Origin: Prado023 sp963777855
GTDB taxonomy: Bacteria > Actinomycetota > Actinomycetes > S36-B12 > CAIYMF01
Assembly: GCA_963777855.1 (NCBI GenBank)
Contig: CAVZRW010000008.1
Coordinates: forward strand, 124,001 to 188,000
DNA length: 64,000 nucleotides
Direction of reading: 5' to 3'
The notes below the pieces were generated by a model. It had not been told where the DNA came from. It made no database searches and saw only the letters and a list, made by a program, of their open reading frames with translations. A program made the translations under genes and the position numbers. This document shows positions 47,364 through 55,571 of this stretch, piece by piece; the stretch's first letter is position 1, and each line of letters opens with the position of its first letter.

Positions 47364-48683
47364 CTAGCCCGCGGCACGCACGGGGCGCAGGCTCCATGCG
47401 GCAGTGGCGACCAGCAGCACGGACACCGCCAGCCACAGCCCGGGCGCGAGGCCGGACGCGGGGGCCACCAGGGCCGTCACGCAGATGCCCGAGACCAGGG
47501 CCACGTTGAGTCCCACGTCGTAGAGCGAGAACACCCGACCCCGGAACTCGTCGGCCACGTCGCGCTGGATCACGGTGTCCCCGGCGATCTTCACGGTCTG
47601 GCCGGAGATGCCCATGGCCAGCGAGCCGAGGGCCATCAGCGGCAGCGAGCCGGTGGCGAACGCGAGCGGCGCGGCCGCCGCCACGAGCAGGGTCAGCGCC
47701 GACCAGCGGGCCAGGCCCAGCCGCCGGGTCATGGCCGGGGCCAGCAGGGCGCCCAGCAGGCTGCCGGCCGAGGCCCCCGCAGCGGTGAGCGCGAAGTCGG
47801 CCAGCGCCGCCTGGGCCTGCTCGGGGGTGTGCAGCGAGTTGCGCACGATCAGCAGCGCGTCCACGAGCAGGGCGCCGAAGGCCAGCCGGTGGGCCATCAC
47901 GATGCCCATCCCCCGGCGTGCTCGCGGGCGGGCGTGGACATGCCGGATGCCGGCCACCATCCCCCGGACCACGGCCATCAGGTCCGCGGTCAGGGAGCGC
48001 GCGGCCGCCCCCTCGTCCGGGCCCAGGTCAGCGGCAGGGATCCGGCTGGCCACCAGTGCGGAGATGGCCAGTCCCACCGCCACGCACAGCACCAGCCGGG
48101 GGGCGGCCTGCGGGCCGAGCATCGGCATGAGCACCAGGCCGAGCACGGTGGCCGCCCCCGAGGCGATCGTGCCGGCCGTGGGGAACAGGGCGTTGGCCGT
48201 GACCAGGTGGGCCGGGGCCACGGTGCGCGGCAGGCCCGCCGAGAGCCCGGCCAGCCACAGCCGGCCGATGCCCATCGAGGCCAGCACGGCCGCCCCGAGG
48301 TCCAGGCCGTCGCGGTCGAGCGCGACCAGCCCGGCCACCCCGACCATGACCGCCGAGCGGGCCACGTTGGCCCACAGCAGCACGCTGGCCCGACGCCAGC
48401 GGTCGAGCAGCACCCCCGCGAACGGCCCGATCAGCGAGTAGGGCAGCAGCAGCAGCGCGAAGGCGCCGGCCACCTGGCCGGCGGTGGCCTGGCGTTCGGG
48501 GGAGAACAGCACGAACGAGCCCAGCGCGGCCTGCAGCAGGCCGTCGGCGAACTGCCCGGTCAGGCGGGTGGCCAGCAGCAGGCGGGAGTTGCGCGTGGCC
48601 AGCACCGGCCAGCGTCCCGGCGCAGGCGCCGTCCCCGGCATCGGGGGCGGGCCGGCGCCCGTGGTGGGCTGCAGCTCCGCCAT
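47364..48683 (-). CDS. Major facilitator superfamily transporter
   Basis: A 439-residue MFS carrier with about twelve helices. The motif GVLLDRWRRASVLLWANVAR in loop 2-3 is the MFS motif A. The sequence resembles the enterobactin-exporter-like/macrolide-efflux (MFS_3) group, so drug or siderophore export is plausible but unproven. ATG 48683 (MAELQPTTG) or 48695 are equally possible starts. It is transcribed away from a short plus-strand gene and runs toward the fhaA promoter region. Confidence 0.85.
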   Translation of the reverse strand: MAELQPTTGAGPPPMPGTAPAPGRWPVLATRNSRLLLATRLTGQFADGLLQAALGSFVLFSPERQATAGQVAGAFALLLLPYSLIGPFAGVLLDRWRRASVLLWANVARSAVMVGVAGLVALDRDGLDLGAAVLASMGIGRLWLAGLSAGLPRTVAPAHLVTANALFPTAGTIASGAATVLGLVLMPMLGPQAAPRLVLCVAVGLAISALVASRIPAADLGPDEGAAARSLTADLMAVVRGMVAGIRHVHARPRARRGMGIVMAHRLAFGALLVDALLIVRNSLHTPEQAQAALADFALTAAGASAGSLLGALLAPAMTRRLGLARWSALTLLVAAAAPLAFATGSLPLMALGSLAMGISGQTVKIAGDTVIQRDVADEFRGRVFSLYDVGLNVALVSGICVTALVAPASGLAPGLWLAVSVLLVATAAWSLRPVRAAG

Positions 48684-48761
48684 GGCCGCCAGCATGCCCG
48701 GTGGCCGCGGGTGCGTCCACAGAGCCGGGCAGGTGGCCGTGCCCGGGGCGATACTGACCGT

Positions 48762-48929
48762 GTGGACGATCGCTGGATCGTGCAGGTGCGGGCCGCTGCG
48801 GCCGCCGGCGACACCGCGGCACTGGCGCGGCTGTTCGCCGAGGCCGTGGCCGCCGAGGGCAGGCACGGGGCCAGCCGGGCGTGGCTGGAGGCGATCTCCG
48901 GGTTCGACGCGAACGCCGTGACGGGCTGA
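48762..48929 (+). CDS. Small conserved-looking protein, 55 residues
   Basis: GTG 48762 gives VDDRWIVQVRAAAAAGDTAA, then LARLFAEAVAAEGRHGASRA and WLEAISGFDANAVTG. It has no recognised family but is well formed: two amphipathic helices and a defined C-terminus. GATACT lies just upstream as a potential -10, placing the start point close to the GTG (leaderless). It is divergent from the MFS gene. Supported by composition only. Confidence 0.5.
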   Translation: MDDRWIVQVRAAAAAGDTAALARLFAEAVAAEGRHGASRAWLEAISGFDANAVTG

Positions 48930-48999
48930 GCCGGACACCGCGCAGGGGTGCCGGCTCAGCCCCGACCGTGCACAGCGCCACGACTGTGCACAGAGCCGC

Positions 49000-51900
49000 T
49001 CAGCTCGGGTTCACCTGGTTGTCGAACAGCACATCGATCGAGGACTCCCCTGCTCCGCCCGAATTGATCCTCGTGTTCCACGACTGCCACCAGCCGGCGG
49101 CGAGGGTGAAGTTCTTGTCGGCCTGGCCGTCGAGGTCGTCGGTGTCCTCCGAGGCACCCTCGAAGAACCGGTGCTCCCAGCGGATGTCGACGCCGTTGTC
49201 CAGGCGCCAGTCCATGATCACCCGCAGCTCGACGCGGACCTCCCCGCCCATCCGCTCCACGAACGTGAAGTCCTCGTGGGTGTGGAACGGCCCGACCAGG
49301 AAGTCCCGGCCGAACGGCCGGTCCACCACCTCGTCGGAGGCGAAGTCCTCGAAGTCGACGATGTGCATCGAGCCGGTGACCGCCACCCGGCGGAACTGCT
49401 CGGGCGGACCGCCGAGCAGCACGTCGTGCACCAGGTCGTCGCGGTCGACCACCAGGTCCTCCTCGGCGGCCAGCAGCACGCCGCCGACGTCGCGCCCGCC
49501 GGCCTTGAGCCGGTAGCGCCCGTGCGGCACCCGCTCGAGGAGGAATGCGCCGTTGGCGTCGGAGAAGTCCTCCATCCCGTCGTAGAGCTGCACCAGGACA
49601 CCCGGGCTCGGGTTGCCCTGGAACAGCACCCGCCCGCGCACGGTCGCGAAGCGGGTGACCTGGTGCCACGCGTGCTCGGCGACCGGCTCGATCCGCCGCT
49701 CGCGGTAGTGCAGGGGCTCGGCGTACCCGTAGAGGCCCTGGGCCCCGGGGCCGTCCCAGAGCAGGATGTTGTCGGGGCTCACGGCACTGGCGTCGCGCGC
49801 CTCGTCGCGCCAGCGCTCGGAGTCCTTGGCCTCGGTGTCCGACCAGTCGAAGGCGAACGTGTTGCAGATCTGGCTGGCGACGTCGTCGGCCATGTCGGAG
49901 AACAGGTTGGCCAGGTCGCCGAGGATGCCGGCCTCCTCCTCGGCCTTGCCCAGCACCTTGGCGTGCAGGTACTTGTAGAGGTACTCCCCGGCCGCGCGGC
50001 GCTCGGCCGCGGTGTAGAAGTACAGGCCGTCCAGGGACTGGCCCGAGACCTGCCCGCCGGCCGCCCGATCCGCCGGCTCCAGCGAGCCCTCGGTGGCCGG
50101 GTCGGCGCCGGCCTCCAGCGCCACGCCGTGGCGGCGCATCAGCATCCACAGGAAGGACGAGCACACCGACGGGTAGGTGCCCGCCGCCCAACCCGCCTCG
50201 GGCGGTGCGGTGCTGGTCAGCCCGATGGTCGGGTCGGTGTAGCAGAAGAAGCGGTAGTGGCTGCGGCCGGCCTCACCGCGGGCTGAGGCGGCGATCTCCC
50301 GCAGCCGCCGGCGGATCTGCGGGGTCTCCTGCATGGGGTCGGGCTTGACCACGAGGGCGGGCACCATCTCCCACACGCCCTGCACGGGCATCCCCGAGCG
50401 CCCAGGGGTGAACGTGGCGATCCGGTACCACTTGCGCTGGTCCTCGGGCAGGCCGGCAGTCTCCGGGTCGAGCATGTAGGAGCCGTTGACCGCGTCCTCC
50501 ACGGACTGGGTCACGACGCCCGGCCAGCCGTACTTCACGATGTCGGGCCGGTGGCCCTCGGTGGGCTGGGCCTCTCCGAGGATGGACCCGACCGGGTAGG
50601 CCTCCACGCGGTCGCCGGCGCCTGTGGAGTGGGTGATCTCCGTGTGGTTGTTGGTCATGATCCCGCAGTGCGCGTAGCGCTGCGGCGGGCTGACGGACAT
50701 GAGCATCCCGCCGATCATCCCCAGGCCACCGGGGGACAGGATGATGTCGCCCTTGCGGGCATTGAGGAAGCGGCCCGGGACCTGCTTGTTCTCCACCCGG
50801 CCGGTCGCCTGGCAGGCCCACCCCTCGGGGGCATCGACGTTGTCGGGGTCGCAGGTCGCGCCCTCCTGCGGATCGCTGGCCAGGATCGTGTCCCAGAGGG
50901 ACTTGTGCAGCAGCTCGGCCGAGACCGCGCGGAACAGCCCCGCGTCGGTGCTCGCCGTGTCGGGCGAGAGCAGGGAGATCCCGGCCGACAGGTTCGACCG
51001 CAGCTCCACGGCGGCCCCCGCAGCGGGGTTGACCAGGGCCGGGGAGTCGGCGAGACCCGCCTGGGCGAGCACGCTCGGCGCCAGTCGACGCTCCAGGTGC
51101 AGCCCCTCGCGCAGCCCCTGCACTGCTTGGGCATCGACGCCCTCGCCAGGCACCTCGAACGGGATCCGGTTGGCCTGCTGCAGGTGCAGCTCCTCGACCG
51201 GCTGCGCGCGCAGGCGCTGCTCCACCGGCGCGATGCGCACCTGCTCCTCGATGGGCAGGTGGTGGCGCTCGACGTGGACCGCGAACGGACCCTCATGCTC
51301 CGGCTGCTCGGGCTGGGCCTGCTGGGCCTGGGTGACCAGGATGCTGGCCTCGTCGACGAGGTCGCGGAACTGGTGCAGGTGGGTCACGGCCAGGGCACCG
51401 AGCCGGATCCCGGAGGACTCCTGGTCGGCCCGGCTGATGTCGAACTGGCACTCCACCCGGACCGGCAGACCCTGCTCGCTGGTGCCCGCCAGGCACACCG
51501 AGAACCCTGGCGCGTCCTTGGGCACCTGGGCGTGCAGCACCACGATGGGCACGCTGGCCGACTGGCCGCCGGGGATGACCAGGGGCGGGGACAAGGGCTC
51601 CTCCGGCCCGAAGAGGTCCTCGCTGTCGGCCTCCCACGTGCTCAGCCGCACCCGGCGCGACGTCAGTGTCAGGGGGCCGGGCTCGATGTTGGTCACCGTG
51701 ACGGTCGCCTCGAAGCCGCCGAACAGCGGGGAGGCGAAGCCCGAGGACGCGAACCGCGGCACCAGGGTCCCGCGCTGCTTGCAGATCGCGTAGGCGTTGT
51801 GGACGCTCAGCGAGCGCACCATCTCACGCGGGGTGCCGTCGGGGTCCTGGAAGCGGACGGCCACGTCGAACACCCGGTGCGCCTCGTCGGGGCCCAGCGA

Positions 51901-52521
51901 GGACTCGAAGTCGTGCTCGGCCCACGGCTCCTGGGTGGTCGCGGTCGTGCCGTCGCCGAAGTCCCAGGCGTAGGTCGGGCGCGGCGCCGCCGGTTGCGCC
52001 AGGAACGCCGCCTCGAGCGCGGCGACGTTGCCGCCGAGCTGCTCGAGCGTGGCCAGCGGCCTCTGGCCGGGGCGCCGGACGACGCGGCGGGCAAGGCGCT
52101 GCGGACCGCTGGCGGGCAGCGTGGGGTTCTGGGCGGTGACGCTGAACGAGGCCCGGTAGGGCGTGTCCCCGGCCTTCGCCAGCTGCAGCAGGGGGACCCC
52201 GGGAACCCTCAGCGCGCGCACGACGATCGCCCCCGCCTCGACCTGCTCCTGCTCGGGCGGTGCCGCAGGGGCGGCCACGGGCAGCTCCATCGCGCTGGTC
52301 TCGACCTCGTCGCCCCGACGGGCGCAGACCAGGACGGGGAAGCTCCCCGGGTGCTCGGGCTGCAGCCACTGGCGCGCCCCGAGCACCCCGTTGATGGACA
52401 CCAGTACGGCCGGGTCCTCGCTCAGTGGGCCCCCTGCCGCGTCGAGGACCTCGATGAGCACGCAGTCGCCGAGCTGCAGCTCCTCGCGTGAGCGGGTCAC
52501 GCTGCCGATCACCGCGCCCAT
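49000..52521 (-). CDS. 1,173-residue multidomain protein: PKD, permuted NlpC/P60-like hydrolase, carboxypeptidase-regulatory-like
   Basis: No named homologue is known to me. ATG 52521 gives MGAVIGSVTRSREELQLGDC. Residues ~170-245 form a PKD-type domain (TYAWDFGDGTT). Residues ~265-370 are beta-rich. A Gln/Glu/His-rich helical linker follows (395-450). Residues ~585-850 resemble the circularly permuted NlpC/P60 (YiiX-like) papain fold: GDIIL at 591, His618 in YAHCGIM, THSTG, RVEAYPVG, then Cys787 in YPSVCSSFLW. Residues ~958-1010 look like a carboxypeptidase regulatory-like beta domain (VRGRVLFQGNPSPG, DANGAFLL, PHGRYRLKAGG). The last 120 residues are an unassigned beta domain ending NQVNPS. 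No signal peptide or membrane helix is evident, so an export route, if any, is unknown. Confidence 0.75.
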   Translation of the reverse strand: MGAVIGSVTRSREELQLGDCVLIEVLDAAGGPLSEDPAVLVSINGVLGARQWLQPEHPGSFPVLVCARRGDEVETSAMELPVAAPAAPPEQEQVEAGAIVVRALRVPGVPLLQLAKAGDTPYRASFSVTAQNPTLPASGPQRLARRVVRRPGQRPLATLEQLGGNVAALEAAFLAQPAAPRPTYAWDFGDGTTATTQEPWAEHDFESSLGPDEAHRVFDVAVRFQDPDGTPREMVRSLSVHNAYAICKQRGTLVPRFASSGFASPLFGGFEATVTVTNIEPGPLTLTSRRVRLSTWEADSEDLFGPEEPLSPPLVIPGGQSASVPIVVLHAQVPKDAPGFSVCLAGTSEQGLPVRVECQFDISRADQESSGIRLGALAVTHLHQFRDLVDEASILVTQAQQAQPEQPEHEGPFAVHVERHHLPIEEQVRIAPVEQRLRAQPVEELHLQQANRIPFEVPGEGVDAQAVQGLREGLHLERRLAPSVLAQAGLADSPALVNPAAGAAVELRSNLSAGISLLSPDTASTDAGLFRAVSAELLHKSLWDTILASDPQEGATCDPDNVDAPEGWACQATGRVENKQVPGRFLNARKGDIILSPGGLGMIGGMLMSVSPPQRYAHCGIMTNNHTEITHSTGAGDRVEAYPVGSILGEAQPTEGHRPDIVKYGWPGVVTQSVEDAVNGSYMLDPETAGLPEDQRKWYRIATFTPGRSGMPVQGVWEMVPALVVKPDPMQETPQIRRRLREIAASARGEAGRSHYRFFCYTDPTIGLTSTAPPEAGWAAGTYPSVCSSFLWMLMRRHGVALEAGADPATEGSLEPADRAAGGQVSGQSLDGLYFYTAAERRAAGEYLYKYLHAKVLGKAEEEAGILGDLANLFSDMADDVASQICNTFAFDWSDTEAKDSERWRDEARDASAVSPDNILLWDGPGAQGLYGYAEPLHYRERRIEPVAEHAWHQVTRFATVRGRVLFQGNPSPGVLVQLYDGMEDFSDANGAFLLERVPHGRYRLKAGGRDVGGVLLAAEEDLVVDRDDLVHDVLLGGPPEQFRRVAVTGSMHIVDFEDFASDEVVDRPFGRDFLVGPFHTHEDFTFVERMGGEVRVELRVIMDWRLDNGVDIRWEHRFFEGASEDTDDLDGQADKNFTLAAGWWQSWNTRINSGGAGESSIDVLFDNQVNPS

Positions 52522-52829
52522 GGGTACCCCCCACGGGTCCTCGGGGAATGCTCGGATGTCACGCAGGTGATCGCCATGGGCCCTCCTGGGGCTGTGCCAG
52601 CCCACGACCCTGCCGGCCGCGGGTCTGCCCTTCGACGTTCGTGGGAGCTGGCGACGAGCCACGGATGCCCGCCTGAGCACCGCCCCCGCCGGTGAGGCTA
52701 GCCTTCCCTGATTCCCCTGCCTAGGGCTACCGGCGGGTCGCGTGCGGCCCCCCCGGCGCCGTGCTCGCACGCAGCCGCACCGGGTCTGGCTGGCGACCCC
52801 CCAGGATCGGACAGGCGCGTGCGGATCCC
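52522..52829. other. Intergenic region upstream of the 1,173-residue protein gene
   Basis: A 308-nt gap between the large gene start and the methyltransferase stop, both on the minus strand. It holds the promoter of the large gene and the methyltransferase terminator, but neither is clear. The 10-bp palindrome AGGCTAGCCT lies at 52695-52704. No gene is supported. Confidence 0.3.
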
Positions 52830-53471
52830 TCAGGCCGGGTCGGTGAAGACGAGCATGTAGTTGGGGAAGTCCCGGTCGGCCAGGGTCGTGGTGGTCACCG
52901 CGGCCTCGGGCCACACGCGGTGCACCAGGTCGACGAGGGCCGCCGGGCTCACGGCCTGGACGCCCTTGTCCCCGCTGATGTTGCGGTCGGCCCAGAAGGC
53001 CAGGGCGCTGCGGGCGCCGCTGGGCACCAGCTCCTTGACGATCAGCGTGCGCGGGCCGTCGCCGAAGGCGCCGAGCACGTCGGCGAGCAGCTCCTCGCGG
53101 GCGGCCGGCGGCACGTGGTGCAGCACGTCGGAGAGCAGCGCCGCGGTGTAGGGCCCGGGCTCGGCGGCCACCAGTTGCGCCACCGAGGTGGCCGGATGCA
53201 ACGTGACCCGGCCGGCGAGGTCGGGTCGCAGCATCCCGCCGATGTCCTCAGCGAGGTCCACGGCGACCACGCGCAGGGTGGGCTGGCGGTCGAGCAGCGG
53301 GTTCAGCACCGCCCCGTCGCCACCGCCCACGTCGAGCAGCACCGCGTCGGCGCCGAGCTCGGGGATCGCAGCGGCCACCTTGCGCACGTCGACGAACACC
53401 CGCCGGTAGGCGTTGCCCGCGATCGGGAACGCCGGACCCATGGCTGACCTGACGCGGCTGCCCACACTCAT
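52830..53471 (-). CDS. SAM-dependent methyltransferase
   Basis: A 213-residue class I methyltransferase. The SAM-binding motif I is AVLLDVGGGDGAVL (about residues 40-53), followed by VVAVDLAEDIGGML and ALLSDVLHHVPPAAREELL. The overall form is of the small-molecule methyltransferases; the substrate is unknown. ATG 53471 starts MSVGSRVRSAMGPAFPIAGN. It is separated from ino1 by a strong hairpin, so it is probably transcribed alone. Confidence 0.85.
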   Translation of the reverse strand: MSVGSRVRSAMGPAFPIAGNAYRRVFVDVRKVAAAIPELGADAVLLDVGGGDGAVLNPLLDRQPTLRVVAVDLAEDIGGMLRPDLAGRVTLHPATSVAQLVAAEPGPYTAALLSDVLHHVPPAAREELLADVLGAFGDGPRTLIVKELVPSGARSALAFWADRNISGDKGVQAVSPAALVDLVHRVWPEAAVTTTTLADRDFPNYMLVFTDPA

Positions 53472-53568
53472 GGCCGGCACCCTAGCCGCCGGTGCGCAGC
53501 GGGATCGCCCGCCGCGTCGGCGCGTCGTCCCTCGCGCCCGGCGACCCGGACCAGAACGTGTCCCGGCC

Positions 53569-53625
53569 CGGGCACGCACGAAGGGGCCCCGGGCGGACCC
53601 GGGACCCCTTCGTCGTGCGTGCCCG
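53569..53625 (-). terminator. Long bidirectional-looking terminator after ino1
   Basis: A 25-nt arm (53569-53593) and a 28-nt arm (53598-53625) pair with one mismatch and one 3-nt bulge over a 4-nt loop. The stem begins CGGGCACGCACG and ends in the complementary CGTGCGTGCCCG. It lies 30 nt after the ino1 stop and before the methyltransferase start, and is the strongest hairpin in the window. Confidence 0.8.
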
Positions 53626-53654
53626 ACCCGTGCGGGGTCAGGGCGTGCGCGTGA

Positions 53655-54735
53655 TCAGCTGTCGATCTCGCCGGCGATGAACTGCTCGACCTTCTCGCGG
53701 CAGACGTCGTCGGCGTACTGCTCCGGCGGCGACTTCATGAAGTAGCTGGAGGCCGAGAGGATCGGGCCACCGATGCCGCGGTCCTTGGCGATCTTCGCCG
53801 CGCGCAGCGCGTCGATGATCACACCGGCCGAGTTCGGGGAGTCCCAGACCTCGAGCTTGTACTCCAGGGTCAGCGGCACGTCGCCGAACGCGCGGCCCTC
53901 GAGGCGGATGAACGCCCACTTGCGGTCGTCGAGCCACGCCACGTAGTCCGAGGGACCGATGTGCACGTTGCGGGCGCCGATGTCACGCGACATCTGCGAT
54001 GGTGACCGACTGGGTCTTGGAGATCTTCTTGGACTCCAGGCGCTCACGCTCGAGCATGTTCATGAAGTCCATGTTGCCGCCGACGTTGAGCTGGTAGGTG
54101 CGGTCCACGGTCACGCCGCGGTCCTCGAACAGCTTGGTCAGCACGCGGTGGGTGATGGTGGCGCCCACCTGGCTCTTGATGTCGTCGCCCACGATCGGCA
54201 CGCCGGCATCGACGAACTTCTGGGCCCACTCGGGGGTCCCGGCGATGAACACCGGCAGTGCGTTGACGAACGCGACCTTGGCGTCGAGGGCGCACTGCGC
54301 GTAGAACTTCGCCGCCTCCTCGGAACCGACCGGCAGGTAGCACACGAGCACGTCGACCTCGGCGTCCTTGAGCGCCTGGACGACGTCCACGGGCTGCTCG
54401 TCGGACTCGGTGACCATCTCGCGGTAGTACTTGCCCAGGCCGTCGAGGGTGTGGCCCCGGGAGACCGTCACGCCGGTCGGCGGGACGTCGCTGAACTTGA
54501 TGGTGTTGTTCTCGGACGCGAAGATCGCGTGCGAGAGGTCCTGGCCGACCTTCTTGGCATCGACGTCGAACGCAGCGACGAACTCGATGTCGCTGACGTG
54601 GTACTCGCCGAACTGGACGTGCATGAGACCCGGGACGCGATCGTTGGGATCCGCGTCCTTGTAGTACTCAACACCCTGCACGAGGGAGGAGGCGCAGTTG
54701 CCCACGCCCACGATGGCCACACGAATGGCACCCAT
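53655..54735 (-). pseudogene. ino1: Inositol-3-phosphate synthase (one frameshift)
   Basis: Converts glucose-6-phosphate to inositol-3-phosphate, the entry point to phosphatidylinositol and mycothiol in actinobacteria. ATG 54735 gives MGAIRVAIVGVGNCASSLVQ, the NAD-binding motif. The readable body includes GLMHVQFGEYHVSDIEFVAA, VGDDIKSQVGATITHRVLT and LNVGGNMDFMNMLERERLES. One extra base near 53998 breaks the frame after TQSVTIA. Deleting it gives a 359-residue protein continuing RDIGARNVHIGPSDYVAWLD through SPNSAGVIIDALRAAKIAKD, the usual length. Coregulation with the adjacent padR (15 nt upstream, same strand) is likely. An error in the sequence is suspected because this gene is usually essential. 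Confidence 0.93.
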
Positions 54736-54749
54736 CTGTCGTTCCTTTC

Positions 54750-55388
54750 TCACCCGCGGGTTCGCGGGCGACGCGGCCCGGCCCCGGTATCTCCGGTTTG
54801 GTTGTCGGACACGCCGGGGGATCCGCCGCGCCGTTCGGTGTTCTCGATCTCGATCAGCTCGTTGAGCCAGCGGACCTCGCGCTCCACTCCCTCGAGCCCG
54901 TGGCGCTGGAGCGCCAGGGTGTAGGTGTCGATCCGCTCGCGGTTGCGGGCGATCGAGGAGTGCAGGTTGCTCAGGCGCTCCTCCATCCGACTGCGCCGAC
55001 CCTCGAGGATGCGCATGCGCACCTCGGCGGGCGTGCTGCCGAAGAAGGCCATGTGGACGCCGAACGCCTCGTCCTCCCAGGACTCGGGGCCCGTGCGCAC
55101 CACCAGCTCGGCGAAGCGCTCCTTGCCCTCGGCGGTCAGCTCGTAGACGATCTTGGCCCGCCGGCCCGACAGCACAGGAGCGCTGGCATCGGCCGTTCCG
55201 GCCTCGGCGATGAGGCCGCGGTCGAGCAGGTCCTTCAGGGCTGGGTACAGCGACCCGTAGGAGATCGCCCGGAACGTCCCGAGCACGCCATTGATCCGCT
55301 TGCGCAACTCGTAGCCGTGCATCGGTGAGTCCTGGAGCAGGCCGAGGATGGCGAACTCGAGCACCCCGCTGCGGCGATTGGCTGCCAT
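54750..55388 (-). CDS. PadR-family transcriptional regulator
   Basis: A 212-residue PadR repressor. The N-terminal winged helix is MAANRRSGVLEFAILGLLQD, then SPMHGYELRKRING and YGSLYPALKDLLDRGLI. The C-terminal ~90 residues form the coiled-coil dimerisation helices. It lies directly upstream of ino1 in one operon, the common actinobacterial order, so it probably controls ino1 and itself. A perfect GATGTATC-5nt-GATACATC operator is centred at 55439, 50 nt upstream of ATG 55388. The effector is unknown. Confidence 0.92.
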   Translation of the reverse strand: MAANRRSGVLEFAILGLLQDSPMHGYELRKRINGVLGTFRAISYGSLYPALKDLLDRGLIAEAGTADASAPVLSGRRAKIVYELTAEGKERFAELVVRTGPESWEDEAFGVHMAFFGSTPAEVRMRILEGRRSRMEERLSNLHSSIARNRERIDTYTLALQRHGLEGVEREVRWLNELIEIENTERRGGSPGVSDNQTGDTGAGPRRPRTRG

Positions 55389-55428
55389 CGCGCAGTACCG
55401 TCCTTCCGCTGCCTCGGACTCTCAACAA

Positions 55429-55449
55429 GATGTATCAATTCGATACATC
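55429..55449. promoter_or_regulatory. PadR operator
   Basis: Perfect 8-bp arms GATGTATC (55429-55436) and GATACATC (55442-55449) around AATTC. Inverted ATGTATC/GATACAT half-sites are the known recognition pattern of PadR regulators. It sits upstream of padR-ino1 and in the region divergent to the acetyl-CoA hydrolase gene. Confidence 0.75.
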
Positions 55450-55571
55450 GAAAAGAGTACCCACTCAGGCGGCGCCGTGCAAGTGCGACACGGCGGCGGG
55501 GGACCTCCGACCACCCGGCGCGGGGCCAACGGACCCGATCAGCCCCGCGGTCCGGTGGGAGAATCCGCACC

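Noticed and set aside
49000..52521. Phage tail, contractile injection or polymorphic toxin cassette
   Set aside because: No tail, baseplate, secretion or immunity-like gene flanks the large protein, and its neighbours are ordinary chromosomal genes. A toxin role remains untested.
52695..52704. Iron-dependent regulator (DtxR/IdeR) box
   Set aside because: Only the 10-bp core AGGCTAGCCT is palindromic; the outer positions do not match the 19-bp consensus and the neighbouring genes have no iron role.
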